Shown here: positions 1-10,265 of the stretch, one piece after another
Position numbering within the stretch: position 1 is the first letter of the stretch
Layout: every line of letters begins with the position of its first letter
Source: Capillidium heterosporum
Lineage: Eukaryota > Entomophthoromycota > Entomophthoromycetes > Entomophthorales > Capillidiaceae
Length of the DNA stretch: 64,000 nucleotides
NCBI GenBank assembly: GCA_016630905.1
Contig: WBMQ01000003.1
Span: forward strand, 1,922,001-1,986,000
Direction: 5' to 3'
Notes under the pieces: generated by a model
The model's database searches: none
Seen by the model: the letters and a program-made list of their open reading frames with translations, nothing else
Told to the model about the DNA's origin: nothing
Translations under genes and position numbers: made by a program

Positions 1-515
1 CCTTTTGTAAACCTTTACAGACCTGCATAGATATTTTACTTCAAAAGCCTTGTAAAAATCCTAAACCATTTAATAAGTAATAATATCGGTTTTTAATTCA
101 GTACTTTATATCTCATGTAATGCCAATTATAAGCTTGCTTTGTAAATATTTAAAATCAGTTGATAGATATCAAGGAATTGGCTTTATATAGGTTACATCA
201 ATATCTGCTGCTACTTTTACCAATTTAGAGATATTCAACTAATCTTAAAGATTTTTTAGTTGACCAAGTTTCCTTTCCATATCTAACTCTATTAACTTTT
301 GCCACTATATTGGTACCACATAAGCTAATCGCTCCACATCTAAAGCCAAAGCTAAGATAATTTTGCTCAATCTCAACATAAATTATCGAACTGATGAATT
401 TTCAAATCAAACTTGAACTCAGTTTGAAAATTTGATAAGCTTCCAGAACCTTCCAATTTCAATTTGTCAAGCTCCAAAATCAGAATTAGTTTTGCACCTA
501 GTTCTTCAATTCAAA
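1..515. other. Intergenic, start of window
   Basis: AT-rich sequence with no convincing coding region. It holds the upstream region of the SGT2-like gene. An open frame beginning at 432 only becomes coding at the in-frame ATG at 516. Confidence 0.6.
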
Positions 516-1815
516 ATGAGTACCGACAACAAACGCCAACTCGTCTTTGCCTTCTTGGAATTTCTGCAGACTACTATCAATGATGGCTCTGTTACTTCTG
601 AAGGAGCCGAAAGTTTAGCAGGTAATTTCATCTATCCATTTCATTAAATTTATTTTTTCAAAAGTTGCCACCCAATGCATAAGTGAAGCTTTTAACGTCG
701 ATATTAACGATGAAGCCCATAAGAAGGAACTCAGTATAAAGCCAGCCAACTTGATCCAAATCTTCAATGTCTTCCTTAAAACTCAGAAGCAGACCAAGGT
801 ATTTTTAAAAATTTAGAACTAGTTTTTAAATCTTATTATAGCCAGCTGAAACTACGAGTAAATCTCCATCTGGTATCGCTTCTGAGGAAGATAAGAAAAA
901 GGCCGAAGCTTTCAAGTCGGCTGGTAAATTTTATTTGGTGTTGTATCGTTTTTAATTTGAGGTAGGTAACGTCAAGGTAACGGAGCGTAATTACACCGAA
1001 GCTGTTAAATTATATACCCAAGCCATTGAGTTGGACTCGAATAACGCCGTGTACTACGCCAACCGGTAAAAGTACTATAAATTTGGTTGCTAAATATTAT
1101 TTTTTTAGTGCCGCTGCCTACTCTCAACTCAATGACCAGGATAACGCCATCGCTGACAGTATCAAATCTTCCGAGATTAACCCCAACTATGGCAAAGCCT
1201 ACAGTCGCCTAGGGTACCTTTTTAACCTTTATGCCTAAACTAACGTTTCAAAAGCCATGCCTACTTCTCGAAAGGTGATTTCGCCAAGGCTGTTGATGCC
1301 TACAAAGTTGCCGTTGAGAAGGAACCCAACAACGCCAACATTCGGGCTGCCTTGACCAATTGTGAAGCTCGTTTAGCATCGGGAAGCTCTAATTCAGTAG
1401 CTGAGACTTCGCGAGAGGCCCCTAAAGCTAATTTGGGAAGTGGTGGTGCTGGACCCAACTTGGGAGGTATGGACTTTGCTTCACTGATGAACAACCCCGC
1501 ACTCATGAACATGGCCCAGCAGTTCATGCAGAGCGGTATGATGGACGATATGATGAAAGATCCCTCCAAGATGATGGATATGTAAGTTTCGACGTTGATG
1601 TTTTGTGCTGACATTGTATTAGGTACAACAACATGATGGGTGGTACCGGTGGTGCTAGTAGGCAACGCCTCCAACCCCTTGGCTAACTTGATGTCCAATC
1701 CTGCTCTGGCCCAGATGTAAGCTTTGTAAATTGTATTTAAAACTTACTCTTTTATTTTAGGGCCCAGCAGTTCGCCAAAGATCAGAATAAGGACAATGAT
1801 TCAGGGAAGCAATAA
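516..1815 (+). CDS. SGT2: SGT2/SGTA-like TPR co-chaperone (one frame break)
   Basis: Small glutamine-rich TPR co-chaperone, which in the family hands tail-anchored membrane proteins to the GET pathway and binds Hsp70/Hsp90. I read eight exons with introns 622-664, 799-841, 924-965, 1066-1108, 1214-1254, 1582-1622 and 1717-1760, all 41-44 nt. The N-terminal dimerisation region reads VATQCISEAFNVDIND. Three TPR units follow (EAVKLYTQAIELDSNNAVYY, NAIADSIKSSEINPNYGKAY, KAVDAYKVAVEKEPNNANIR). Then comes a Gly/Met/Asn-rich tail with NPALMNMAQQFM and SNPALAQMAQQFAK. Exon 7 (1623-1716) carries one extra base: the literal frame stops at 1684, while the conserved NPLANLMSNPALAQM and the last exon are in the +1 frame. 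With the shift the product is about 333 residues. Family assignment is secure; whether the tail is broken in the living organism is unknown. Confidence 0.9.
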
Positions 1816-2451
1816 ATTATTGAAACCTATAGTAAATTTCAAGTTTAGGATAGTTTGGTTTATGTCATTGTATGTTGATAGTAAACGAATGGTTACAGAG
1901 ATACTTTAGTAGCCGGGATCTATTGATTTAGGAAGCTAGTAGTTTGATAGACTTGTGAAAGTTTGTTGTATTGGCTTTTGATCAAAGGGTATGAATTCTT
2001 AGCTTTCTGAACCTGTTATTTAGCCTATTGATATGTACTCATCTGTTTTATCCATGATAGCAAACTATGTGTTAACTATAGCTTTGCTAATGAGTAAAAT
2101 ATTCTATTTGCATTTTTATATATTGATTCTGAACTTCCACTTGATATCCATACTATCCATTTTTGTTAGATATATCGCCATCTGCAACTACTTTTAAAGC
2201 ATATATTCTGCAATCCAAATTCTCCTCTGCTTTTACATATTCACTTTAAAATATATAGCGCTGTTTAGTATTCATCCATATACATTTTAGTAAGGTAGTT
2301 TAGTTCGAGTACTAAATTTAGTAACTACGACTCTAAGCTCTAATTTAAGGACTTGGTTCAAACAAGTAATTGCCAAACTGCTTCTATCAAATTACATATC
2401 CAAAGAGCGTATAAAAGATAACCTAACCCCCAAACATCTATGTTTATCAAA
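1816..2451. promoter_or_regulatory. Promoter region of secreted-protein copy 1
   Basis: The proximal part resembles the other copies of the array: ATTTAGTAACTACGA at 2316-2330, AGTAATTG at 2365-2372, then TATAAAAG at 2410, 42 bp before the ATG. The distal part (1816-2300) is plain AT-rich sequence that also serves as 3' flank of the SGT2-like gene. Confidence 0.6.
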
Positions 2452-2860
2452 ATGAAATTCTCAACCATCTTACCTCTAACCTTACTTGCCTTGACCAACG
2501 CTTTACACTTTGATGGAACGACTTTCGAGGCCAACAGTTTACGAGCGTTACCCAGAAATGGATCTGGTATGGAGTTGATGGCCAACCTATTCAAGTCCAA
2601 CATGAAGTGGAGCTTGCTACGTAAAAGTACTGTCAAGCCCAGTGACAACACTCAGGATGCAGTTGACTCCAAAGCAGAAGTCCAAAGCCAAGAAGTTAAA
2701 GTTGATATTTTCGTTACTAGTCGCCGAGTTGGCCGATTTCAACTTTAACAAGGTTTTGGATGAACAGGAGGCTGCCGACAAGCAGGTTAGAAAGGAAGGT
2801 AGTGTGGAATCTAAGCAGGAACATAAATCAGAGTCCAAGTCAGAATCCAGCCATGAATAG
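2452..2860 (+). pseudogene. Small secreted protein array, copy 1 (frameshifted)
   Basis: I do not recognise the family. The start (MKFSTILPLTLLALTNALHF) is a good signal peptide, and ATG 2452 is preferred to 2440 because the paralogues start there. The literal frame ends at 2748 in unrelated sequence. The +1 frame from about 2642 continues as the family C-terminus (MQLTPKQKSKAKKLKLIF, then SLLVAELADFNF and an acidic, Lys/Ser-rich tail) and stops at 2858-2860. Copy 2 has the same domains in one frame, so copy 1 carries a one-base frame break between about 2605 and 2665. It could be a young pseudogene, a sequencing error or a recoded gene. Confidence 0.75.
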
Positions 2861-3430
2861 ATTGACCTCCATCCTATATATTTTTTCATTAAAACTAATT
2901 TAGATGGCTATATTAGTTTTCAAATAGCTACTGATAACTTTTGTCATTTTAATTAACATAAACTATATGCTAAGCCTATTTAAACAATAAGTTAGGATGC
3001 TTATAGAGAAATAATGAAAAATAAAAACTAGACATTAAAGCTATACTTAAATATATAGGTTTCCAACTTTATAGTATAGGATTTTATAGCATTTCCTATT
3101 ATCTACACAAAGTTTATTAGAGTTTCCTATCTTTCACCGCCAAATCCTACTTTAACAATTCAAAGTATGCAATCCAGGTTTAATATATACTATATTAGCT
3201 TGAAATATCCTACTTGGCCTATAATCAGTCAATTACTGCTTCTGGATGGTTAACGCATATGTATAAGCGATTACCAGATTTAGTAGTTATGATTTTGAAT
3301 TCTAGTATAAAGCTTCGATATAAAAAGGTAATTGTTAATTGCTTTTACCAAATCCATATCCATTACAATTTACTTTTACACCCAAAAAATATATAAAAGA
3401 CAGCCCATCGCTAAAACTTTGTTTGTCAAA
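2861..3430. promoter_or_regulatory. Promoter region of secreted-protein copy 2
   Basis: Shared elements with the other copies: ATTTAGTAGTTATGA at 3278-3292, GGTAATTG at 3327-3334, ACCAAATCCATATCC just after it, and TATAAAAG at 3392, 39 bp before the ATG. The rest is AT-rich spacer. Confidence 0.6.
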
Positions 3431-3868
3431 ATGAAGTTATCAGCTATTTTACTTTTAACTTTAATCACCTTCACTAACTCCTTACACCACGATGGAACGA
3501 CTCTCGAGACCAACCGTTTGCGAAATTTACCTAGGAGCCGAGGTAGAGGTGGTGGTGGTAACGGTATGGGATCCTTCTTCCAGCTGATCCACAATTTAAA
3601 GACGTCAGAATGGAAGCGTAAAACGGTTTTTGGTAAAAGTGCAATTAACTCCGATAACGGTACTGAAGTGCAGCTGAGCCCAAAGCAAGAGTCAAAGGTC
3701 AAAAAATTGAAGTTGATATTTGATTTATTGGTCGCCGAATTGAATGATGTAAATTTTGAGGTGTTGGGTGAGCAAAAGGCCTCTGGTAAACAAACTAAAT
3801 GGGAGGGTAGCGTAGAGTCTAAGCAGGAGTCAAAATTGGAGTCTAAGCCGGAATCCAGACATGAATAG
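3431..3868 (+). CDS. Small secreted protein array, copy 2 (intact, 145 aa)
   Basis: Intact member of a local family without recognised homologues. A signal peptide (MKLSAILLLTLITFTNSLHH) is followed by GTTLETNRLRNLP and a Gly/Arg-rich spacer (RSRGRGGGGNGMGS). Next are FFQLIHNL and a Trp-containing basic stretch, then a predicted amphipathic helix (SKVKKLKLIFDLLVAELNDV). The tail is hydrophilic and Lys/Glu/Ser-rich with repeated ES(K/R) units. No cysteines appear in the mature part, so it is not a disulfide-rich effector. The open frame extends upstream to 3332, but the start at 3431 fits the signal peptide, the TATA box at 3392 and the paralogues. It is likely exported; its role is unknown. 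Confidence 0.75.
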   Translation: MKLSAILLLTLITFTNSLHHDGTTLETNRLRNLPRSRGRGGGGNGMGSFFQLIHNLKTSEWKRKTVFGKSAINSDNGTEVQLSPKQESKVKKLKLIFDLLVAELNDVNFEVLGEQKASGKQTKWEGSVESKQESKLESKPESRHE

Positions 3869-4262
3869 GTTGAATGCCAAGTTTATACATTCCGTCATTA
3901 AAATTTAAGCTATACTATTACAATAATTACTTTTTCTCAATTTTATTATTAAAATGGCTATTGAGGACAAAAGAAGGGATGTGTGAAATCCAGGTTTACT
4001 ATATATTTGATATAATTAATTTAAGACACCCTACTTTGCTAATATCAGCTATTTACATATACCAATTGCTGATAAATACATAAAAACTATTGCTGGATTT
4101 AGCAGCTACAGTTTCCAATATCAATAGACCCTTTACCTTAAAAGGATAGCTAGTCATTTGTTACTATCAAATACTAGATATATCACTATATAGCACACTG
4201 CTACAAATTAATAAAGTAGCATATAAAAGAAAACAGATCACTTTAATGTTTGGCTTATCAAA
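3869..4262. promoter_or_regulatory. Promoter region of secreted-protein copy 3
   Basis: Contains ATTTAGCAGCTACAG at 4097-4111, GTTACTATCAAATAC near 4160, and TATAAAAG at 4222, 41 bp before the expected start codon. The promoter layout is preserved although the gene lost its ATG. Confidence 0.55.
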
Positions 4263-4565
4263 ATAAAACTATCAGCAGTCCTATATTTGACGTTAGTTAC
4301 TCTCACCAACTTGTTGCGCCTACCTGGAGGTACTAGTGAAGGCAAAAGTTTGCAAAGTTTACCTCGAGGAGGATCTTTCTTCGATCTGCTGTGCAACATC
4401 GGTAGATCTCAAAATACATGGAGCGTAGTCAGTGGTCATCATTGTAGATCTATTGATGGTGGGAACAGGAAGTTCAGTTTGAAGTTGATATTGAGATTGC
4501 TCATCGTCGAGCTAACCGAAGTTCACTTTGATAAGGACAAAAAATGCTCAATTGAAGATTATTAG
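4263..4565 (+). pseudogene. Small secreted protein array, copy 3 (start codon lost)
   Basis: At the position of the family start codon the sequence reads ATA instead of ATG (4263-4265), in the same context (TTATCAAAATAAAAC). The frame is then open to 4565: KLSAVLYLTLVTLTNLLRLP, GGTSEGKSLQSLPRGG, SFFDLLCNIGRSQNTWS, then the helix FSLKLILRLLIVELTEVHF. The Lys/Glu/Ser tail of copies 1 and 2 is missing. The nearest upstream ATG (4244) is in another frame and stops after six codons. It is probably inactive unless translation starts at a non-ATG codon. Confidence 0.7.
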
Positions 4566-5204
4566 TGAGTTTAGTAGGGGTCTATTTTGAAGTAAAGCCA
4601 AAGCTGGTTTAGCATATAGTGAGGTACCAATTCTATACATACCACTATTAAAAGCAAATTTGTATGCTTTTCAATGGCTGATTTTTGTCGTAGTAATTTA
4701 CAAATCTTTTATATATTATCTACAAGTCACCATATTTTTCTGTCACCTTCCATCATATATATATATGCACAGTATGTTTCAATAGTCCATAGAAAAGCTA
4801 ATAGGGATCATAGATCAAATGCTAGGTGCTTTTAAGGTAGCAACTTTAGTCTTTATACTGCTTTGTTTTATGGTACCAGTTATCATTATCTATTTATAAT
4901 TCGACTCAGAATAACCTCGTCATCGTCTCTTCGTTATTTGGGATGCTATCATTGCTACTTCCTATTGAAAATACTTGGTAGCTCGAGGAAACAGACTAAA
5001 CCGTAGCTTAGTATAGACTTTGAAGATGTTGATTACCAAGTTTGGTATAAACGACTTGAGCTGCAATCTAGTTTAGCACTTGCAAAGGGTAATTGAAAAG
5101 CTGGACTACTAGACATCGCATAAATTACTACCATTTACATTGTTAAAAATAGCTTGAAGCTGGTATAAAAAGTAGTAGATCACCTACAAAATTTATCTGT
5201 GAAA
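4566..5204. promoter_or_regulatory. Promoter region of secreted-protein copy 4
   Basis: GGTAATTG at 5088-5095 followed by AAAAGCTGGAC, and TATAAAAAG at 5164, 41 bp before the ATG. I could not find a clear counterpart of the ATTTAGTAACTACGA element of the other copies. The rest is AT-rich spacer. Confidence 0.5.
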
Positions 5205-5639
5205 ATGAAGATTTCGACTCTCCTACCTTTAACTTTACTCGCCTTGACTAATTCTTTACACCTCTATGGAGGTACCAACGGAGGCAACAATTTGAAAAGC
5301 CTACCTGATACTACCGGCACCAACACTTTAACCCGACGTAACATACCTCAAAGCTCTCAACCCCTTAAAAGCAAGCGAAGTTTAACAGGAGGATTTCTAG
5401 ATTTTATGAGTAGCTTGGGTAATTCGCAAAGGACGTGGCGTGCAATTGGAGGTCGTTATCGTAGGTCAATCGACGATAGAGTTGGTGAGTTGAGTGAGCG
5501 ATCCAAATCTAGACTTAGAAAGTTGAAACTTTTTGCTGAGCTGTTGGTTGCCGATCTAGCTAAGCTTCACCTTGATAAAAAGTCGGCTGTCGATAAGGGT
5601 AATGAGCATGAGTCTAAACCTCAATATATTGAAAGTTAG
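5205..5639 (+). CDS. Small secreted protein array, copy 4 (intact, 144 aa)
   Basis: Intact family member. Signal peptide MKISTLLPLTLLALTNSLHL, then GGTNGGNNLKSLP as in copy 3, a Thr/Asn-rich spacer, and LTGGFLDFMSSLGNSQRTW matching the central block of copy 3. The C-terminal helix is SRLRKLKLFAELLVADLAKL. Two dibasic sites that a Kex2-type protease could cut, SKR before SLTGG and YRR before SIDD, would release a central peptide of about 28 residues. That processing is inference. Start chosen at the ATG 41 bp after the TATA box; the frame opens slightly earlier at a GTG. Function unknown. Confidence 0.75.
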   Translation: MKISTLLPLTLLALTNSLHLYGGTNGGNNLKSLPDTTGTNTLTRRNIPQSSQPLKSKRSLTGGFLDFMSSLGNSQRTWRAIGGRYRRSIDDRVGELSERSKSRLRKLKLFAELLVADLAKLHLDKKSAVDKGNEHESKPQYIES

Positions 5640-6109
5640 TATTATATGATCCATCATTAAAAGCTAGAGTATATAGTTACAGCAATTATAGTTTATTGCT
5701 GATTTTTGTTTGTTTTGGATATGGAGCATTTATATATTGATATAAACTTAAGTTGAACTTCAATATTTTATAAAATGGTACTTAGTAAAATCAGTGCAAA
5801 GTTTCACAGACGAATGCCTTGCTATTATAATTGAAAGCATTACATTTTTCATATTAGAATTTTTTATGGCTATTGAGAGTAGGCAAGGTGGCCTTGTTGT
5901 ACTTTTGTAGAGATGTTAGGTACTAATAGTAAAATTACACAGGTGTCCAATTTGGTAACTACGATTTCAAACTGCAAGTTACTTTGGTACTTTAAAGTAA
6001 TTGACGAACTGTTATTATCTTTTACAGGCAAGCTATAAACTAAATTGATCTGAATGACTAAAACATAGTATAAAAGGTTACAAATCAACTTTAAAATATA
6101 TGTTTACAA
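5640..6109. promoter_or_regulatory. Promoter region of secreted-protein copy 5
   Basis: ATTTGGTAACTACGA at 5950-5964, AGTAATTG at 5996-6003 and TATAAAAGG at 6069, 41 bp before ATG 6110. The promoter is better conserved than the gene it precedes. Confidence 0.55.
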
Positions 6110-6561
6110 ATGCTGCTTTTCAACTTTCTATTCCTAACTTTACTTATCCTCACCAGCTCATTGCAGATTTACGGTTCGATTTCAAGTCAAAAGCTTGTAA
6201 GCCTTACCTAGCTCTACCAATCTAAAGTTAAAGCCATGGATTTAAAAATCCACCTTCAAATAATGAAAAGAAAAGCTTGCCTAAGTATAGCCATAATGGT
6301 AGCAATGTATATAAGTCTTTTGATAACATTGAAGATTATATTTATATATAAACTCAAGGAAACTAGCATCACTAAAAGTGCTAGTAAATCTATCAGTGTA
6401 ATAAAGAAGCGTTTGATCCAGAGTCGAAGTTAATATTCGAGCTATTTGGGGCTGAATTGACTGACCTTCATTTTGGCAAGTCAAAGACATGTTTGATCGG
6501 TAGTAAAAAAACTGGAAGAAAGTTAGATGGCGAAGATAAATGTAAATCGAACTATAGTTAG
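6110..6561 (+). pseudogene. Small secreted protein array, copy 5 (decayed)
   Basis: Begins with a signal-peptide-like stretch (MLLFNFLFLTLLILTSSLQI, then YGSISSQKLVSLT) that matches copy 4 in layout but stops at 6209-6211. Much further on, in another frame, the family C-terminus is recognisable: PESKLIFELFGAELTDLHFG followed by a Lys-rich tail ending at 6561. The middle cannot be aligned. The TATA box and spacing are preserved, so it may still be transcribed, but no full product can be made. Confidence 0.6.
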
Positions 6562-6678
6562 AATTTAGGTCTAAAATAAAATAAGGGAATCGGTAGTTGA
6601 AGCTAATTACATTCATGTTAACTCTAAAAATATAATGTAGGAGTTTAAATATCTATTGAACTATTTATTAGATCTTTT

Positions 6679-8298
6679 CTATTGAATCTCTTGATGTAAC
6701 TTCCAACCCTTAAACAACGCATCAGCAAAGAAAGTCTTTCGAGCATATATATACCCTTCATCAAAAATAACTTTTCCATCTTTGTTATCTTTGACTTCCT
6801 TATACTTTGCCGTAAAAAGGTCCAATTTATTTTGATCACATCCTATCAGCCTTAGCAATTTTTTATAGTCGGTTAAGAGATTGGCACTACAGATTTGCGA
6901 TCTAATGTTTTTGGGTTATATAAGGTTTATATTATAAAAAATGAAATGGTACCTTCCCTTAACTGGTACTTTGTCCAGCTTCTTGACATTGGTGCCCAAT
7001 TTGTACCCCTTCGTTAGAACTTCCTCTTTATTCCAACCTGACTTCCAAACTAAGGCTAATGGGTTGGATTTCATCCTTCTTTCATCACTGTACTTACTAT
7101 AAGGGAATTGACGATCGGTACTCAAGATTTGCATAGGGTTGACTTTATAAGGTAGTGTCATAAGGTCTATGTTATTTAAGTTAGTAAATTTTTACTGTAA
7201 AATAAAAGCACCTTTCAATGGGTTTATTCGTTCTAAAAGGGCCCGCTCCACCTGCTTTTGGTGAAAAAGACCGTTAGTGGAGATTGTTAAGGTGGTTAGG
7301 TAGATGGGCGGTATAAAGGCAGTCAGCAGTTGACCTTGTAGACCCAAGACATTCCATCGTGATAGCTTATCCCTACATTTGGAATTTAATTAATTTGTAC
7401 TGGATTTTCAAAGCCTACGAGCAAGATAAGGATAAGGTACGTTCGGCATCGGTTCGTGCTTTTATACAAATTTTAATGCTTGTAAAGGATAGGAAATAGG
7501 GTACCTGGTTTAGTACGCAAGACACCAATTTTATTAAAATTTTCTCTACCTCGAACTATCACTTCTACTTCCTTTTCCACTTCCCTTTCCCTTTTAGTTT
7601 TGTTGTTTTCCATTAACTTGATGCGCTTGCTGTTATTTTCAGTTATGGTAGTGACTAAGTCTAATGCTTCCATTGAGGCATCTCCGCCTAAAAATGTTAA
7701 AGTAATTTTAATAATGTTATTTAAATAATAAGTTACAAGGAGCCTGACTTATATACATGTGAAATTTGGGGCTCAGCTTGGGATTTAGAATAAACTTCTT
7801 AGTAGTTGACTCGGAGTTGTTGTCGATATCTTCTATTAACCATTCTATTGTTGAAGGAGCCTTATTTAAAATATTCTCTAGAGTTTGGTAGATATACCTA
7901 GTAAAAATTAAGATTACATTGTTATAAACAAAGTTACTTTTGAAAACACCTTTTACTCAATACTTCGGCATGGGAGTCGTTCAAAGTAAAGTTGTTGGCG
8001 TCTAGTTGACTTTTAGGTAGGCATTTTAATCCTGTGCTTTATAAAATTACTACATATTACAATTCAATAAGAAAATACCTACTTCAATGTTATGCATTCG
8101 TAGATTTGGCTCGATGTAGTAGCTAGTGAAAGTTGAGTTTTAACTTCAAGATGAAAACAATAGTTTACGATCAGTTATTTCTAAAACAATACCACTCAAC
8201 ACTGTAAATTCATTGTCTTTGATATGTCGTCCTAACTTCAACTTTTCAAACATATCCCAACATGTTTCAAATATCCGAGTCGTAAATTTAACTTCCAT
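6679..8298 (-). CDS. TAD1: tRNA-specific adenosine deaminase 1 (TAD1/ADAT1)
   Basis: Deaminates adenosine 37 next to the anticodon of eukaryotic tRNA-Ala to inosine. I assembled nine exons on the minus strand with introns 8123-8168, 8037-8082, 7898-7949, 7688-7736, 7459-7504, 7373-7418, 7167-7211 and 6902-6952. All are GT..AG, and together they give one open frame of 369 residues. The zinc-deaminase motifs are present: TGLKCLP then NDSHAEVLSKR (zinc His and catalytic Glu), and APCGDAS (first zinc Cys). RTKPARTDAERTLSLSCSDK carries the RTKP signature and the last Cys, followed by WNVLGLQGQLL. The C-terminus ends in FKGWKLHQEIQ. A Lys/Glu/Arg-rich insert of about 45 residues after PCGDAS is longer than I would expect. 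The Ala of RTKPA, where most relatives have Gly, depends on the 7459-7504 intron call. Confidence 0.88.
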
Positions 8299-9052
8299 AT
8301 AGCTCTGTTCTTTTCTACTATTATACCAAAAAAGCTGAAAGAGATTTTAAAGTTGGCTTTTTGAATGCATCACCATTTGGATTGTAAATCTAACTATAAA
8401 CTAATTAGCTGAATTTTCGAATACTTTAGTTGAGTTTGATAGAAAAGTTTAGATTTATGTAGTTGGGCTTTAGAAAATTTGTAGTGTAGTAAGAGGGATA
8501 AGGTCTAATATCGATACTTTTTAGGACTTTTATTATGTTTTTTGGATGAGATAGCTTTACCATTTAACGAAAGTTCGATCTTTGGCAGGCTTTATCTTTA
8601 ACTAAACATCAGCTTCTTACTTCGATTTAGCTTTATCTTTGGGTTGGAAGTTAAAATGTGTTACTCATTACCAACTTCTAAATCAATTATATCTTCAGTA
8701 GGTAGTTGCAGTGAAAGATGTAAAGGAGAAGACTGCCTAAAAGTTAAAGTTCAAGTTGGTAAAGGTTGCAGTCAAGACCTAGACATGAGGCACTGCAATT
8801 TGGGTAGCGACTTAAGCAACACAAGGTTTTAATATATAAAAACAAGTTAAGGGACCAACCAACTTAAACTGAGGGATTTGGTATGCCTTACCAAACAGCA
8901 CTATACAAACTCATAACCAAACTCAAAAAATTTGGGAACCAAAATAACGTATGGAGAAAATAAACATGGATATATAAATATTTTTACTAAAGCAGCAGTA
9001 CTAAGAAAATTCTGGATAACTTTAAACTCTCAAATGCATCAGTTGTCTCTAC
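8299..9052. other. Intergenic between TAD1 and the CDK-like gene
   Basis: Holds the TAD1 promoter and the 3' flank of the CDK-like gene. A 58-codon Cys-containing frame from ATG 8656 is not supported by any family or splice evidence. Confidence 0.5.
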
Positions 9053-10265
9053 CTACCTATCATTTCCATTCCTTCCTTTAGGTAGCTGAATCTTTGTTCC
9101 CAGTCGTTCCACATTCCCATTCCCCCTACCCTTTTTACTTCTACCTTCTTGACTACTGAACTCACCATTTCGCTTTTCAACTCCACCCTTTCCATTCTCC
9201 CACTTCTTAGCTACAAATTTGGGCAATATGGGGTAGGGTAAGTTTTTGGGCTCTAATTCATTGAAGCTGTTCCTTCGCTTTACTATCGACACCTCACGTA
9301 GCACTTCGTGCTGTAAGCACTCTTTAGCTGATAGTCTCACTTCGGGATCAAATTCCAACATTTTGCGTACTAAATCGACTTCCAAATTATCAAATTTGTA
9401 ACATAGAGCATCCAACTTCTTGGGTTGGAATTTGGGTTGGTAAGGTACTAAATAATTGTTGGGCACTACTTTGTCCAACGTCTGTTGTGAAGGCGTCCCC
9501 AAAACTTCGAATATGCGGAAGAGGTGATCCAACTCAACTTCTCCATCAAATAAAGGTCGGTTGTGACAGAACTCATAATAAAGGCAGGCCAGAGACCAGA
9601 TATCCATTTTAGAGCCATAATTGGGACTACGTAACATCGTTTCGGGGCTGCGGTACCATAACGTTACGACTTCAGGGGTCAACGTCGTTGAGGGGTGAGA
9701 TATTGTTCGTGCTAACCCTAAATCGGCTATCTTGACACGACCTAATTTGTCCAATAGAATGTTTTGGGGTTTCAAGTCACGATGGATTATTCGGTTCATG
9801 TGCAGAAAGTTGATACCTTGTAATAAAGAGTATAGGAATTTCTAAATCGCAAAATGTAAATATGTAAATTATAAAATAATTTACCTTCATAATCCTAGGG
9901 CAGTTGTTTTCCACATAGTGTTGCGTTTGCATGTAGGTCTTCATATCGTACTCGTAAAAGTCGAATATTAAAAAATGAAACTTACTATCGCAGAAAGTTT
10001 CTCTCAAACGAATTATATTCTCATGTTGAAACGTCTTCAATAAGCTTATCTCTCTGATAGCTGTTGCGTTGATACCTTCAGGTACAGTACCTTGTTGCTT
10101 GGGCATCTGCCATCGTACCTTTTTGATGGCGACTAGATCGTTGGTCTTTTTGCAACGGGCTTTGTGCACTAAACCGTAGCTTCCTTCGCCAATTTTGGAG
10201 CCGTAGATGTACTTTGTGGATAAATTGAGGTTGGTTTGAAAGTCTTGATACATGGGGTCTATCAT
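9053..10265 (-). CDS. Cyclin-dependent kinase family Ser/Thr kinase
   Basis: Two exons (10265-9885 and 9841-9053) around a 43-nt intron give 389 residues. Kinase landmarks: KIGEGSYGLVHKAR (Gly loop), AIKKVRW (catalytic Lys), [13 protein letters not shown] (catalytic loop), DLGLART in place of the usual DFG, and EVVTLWYRSPE (activation and APE segment, with the CDK-type Thr). The cyclin-binding helix reads INATAIREISLLK where CDK1 has PSTAIRE, after a short insertion (PKQQGTVPEG). A basic tail of roughly 90 residues follows the kinase core. The WYRSPE and TAIREISLL motifs place it close to CDK1/CDK2, but the altered helix makes it a divergent member or a paralogue. It stands head to head with HEM12, 316 bp apart. 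Confidence 0.88.

Noticed and set aside
1640-1661. A 19-nt intron that would restore the SGT2 frame
   Set aside because: GT and AG can be found at the right distance, but the other introns placed here are 37 nt or longer and such GT..AG pairs are common by chance.
6679-6839. Apparent frameshift at the TAD1 C-terminus
   Set aside because: A recount of the TATATATATG run shows one continuous frame ending in FKGWKLHQEIQ and stopping at 6679. The open frame at 6645-6839 is a shadow.
8656-8832. Small Cys-containing ORF
   Set aside because: Only 58 codons, no signal peptide, no related sequence in the window; could be chance.
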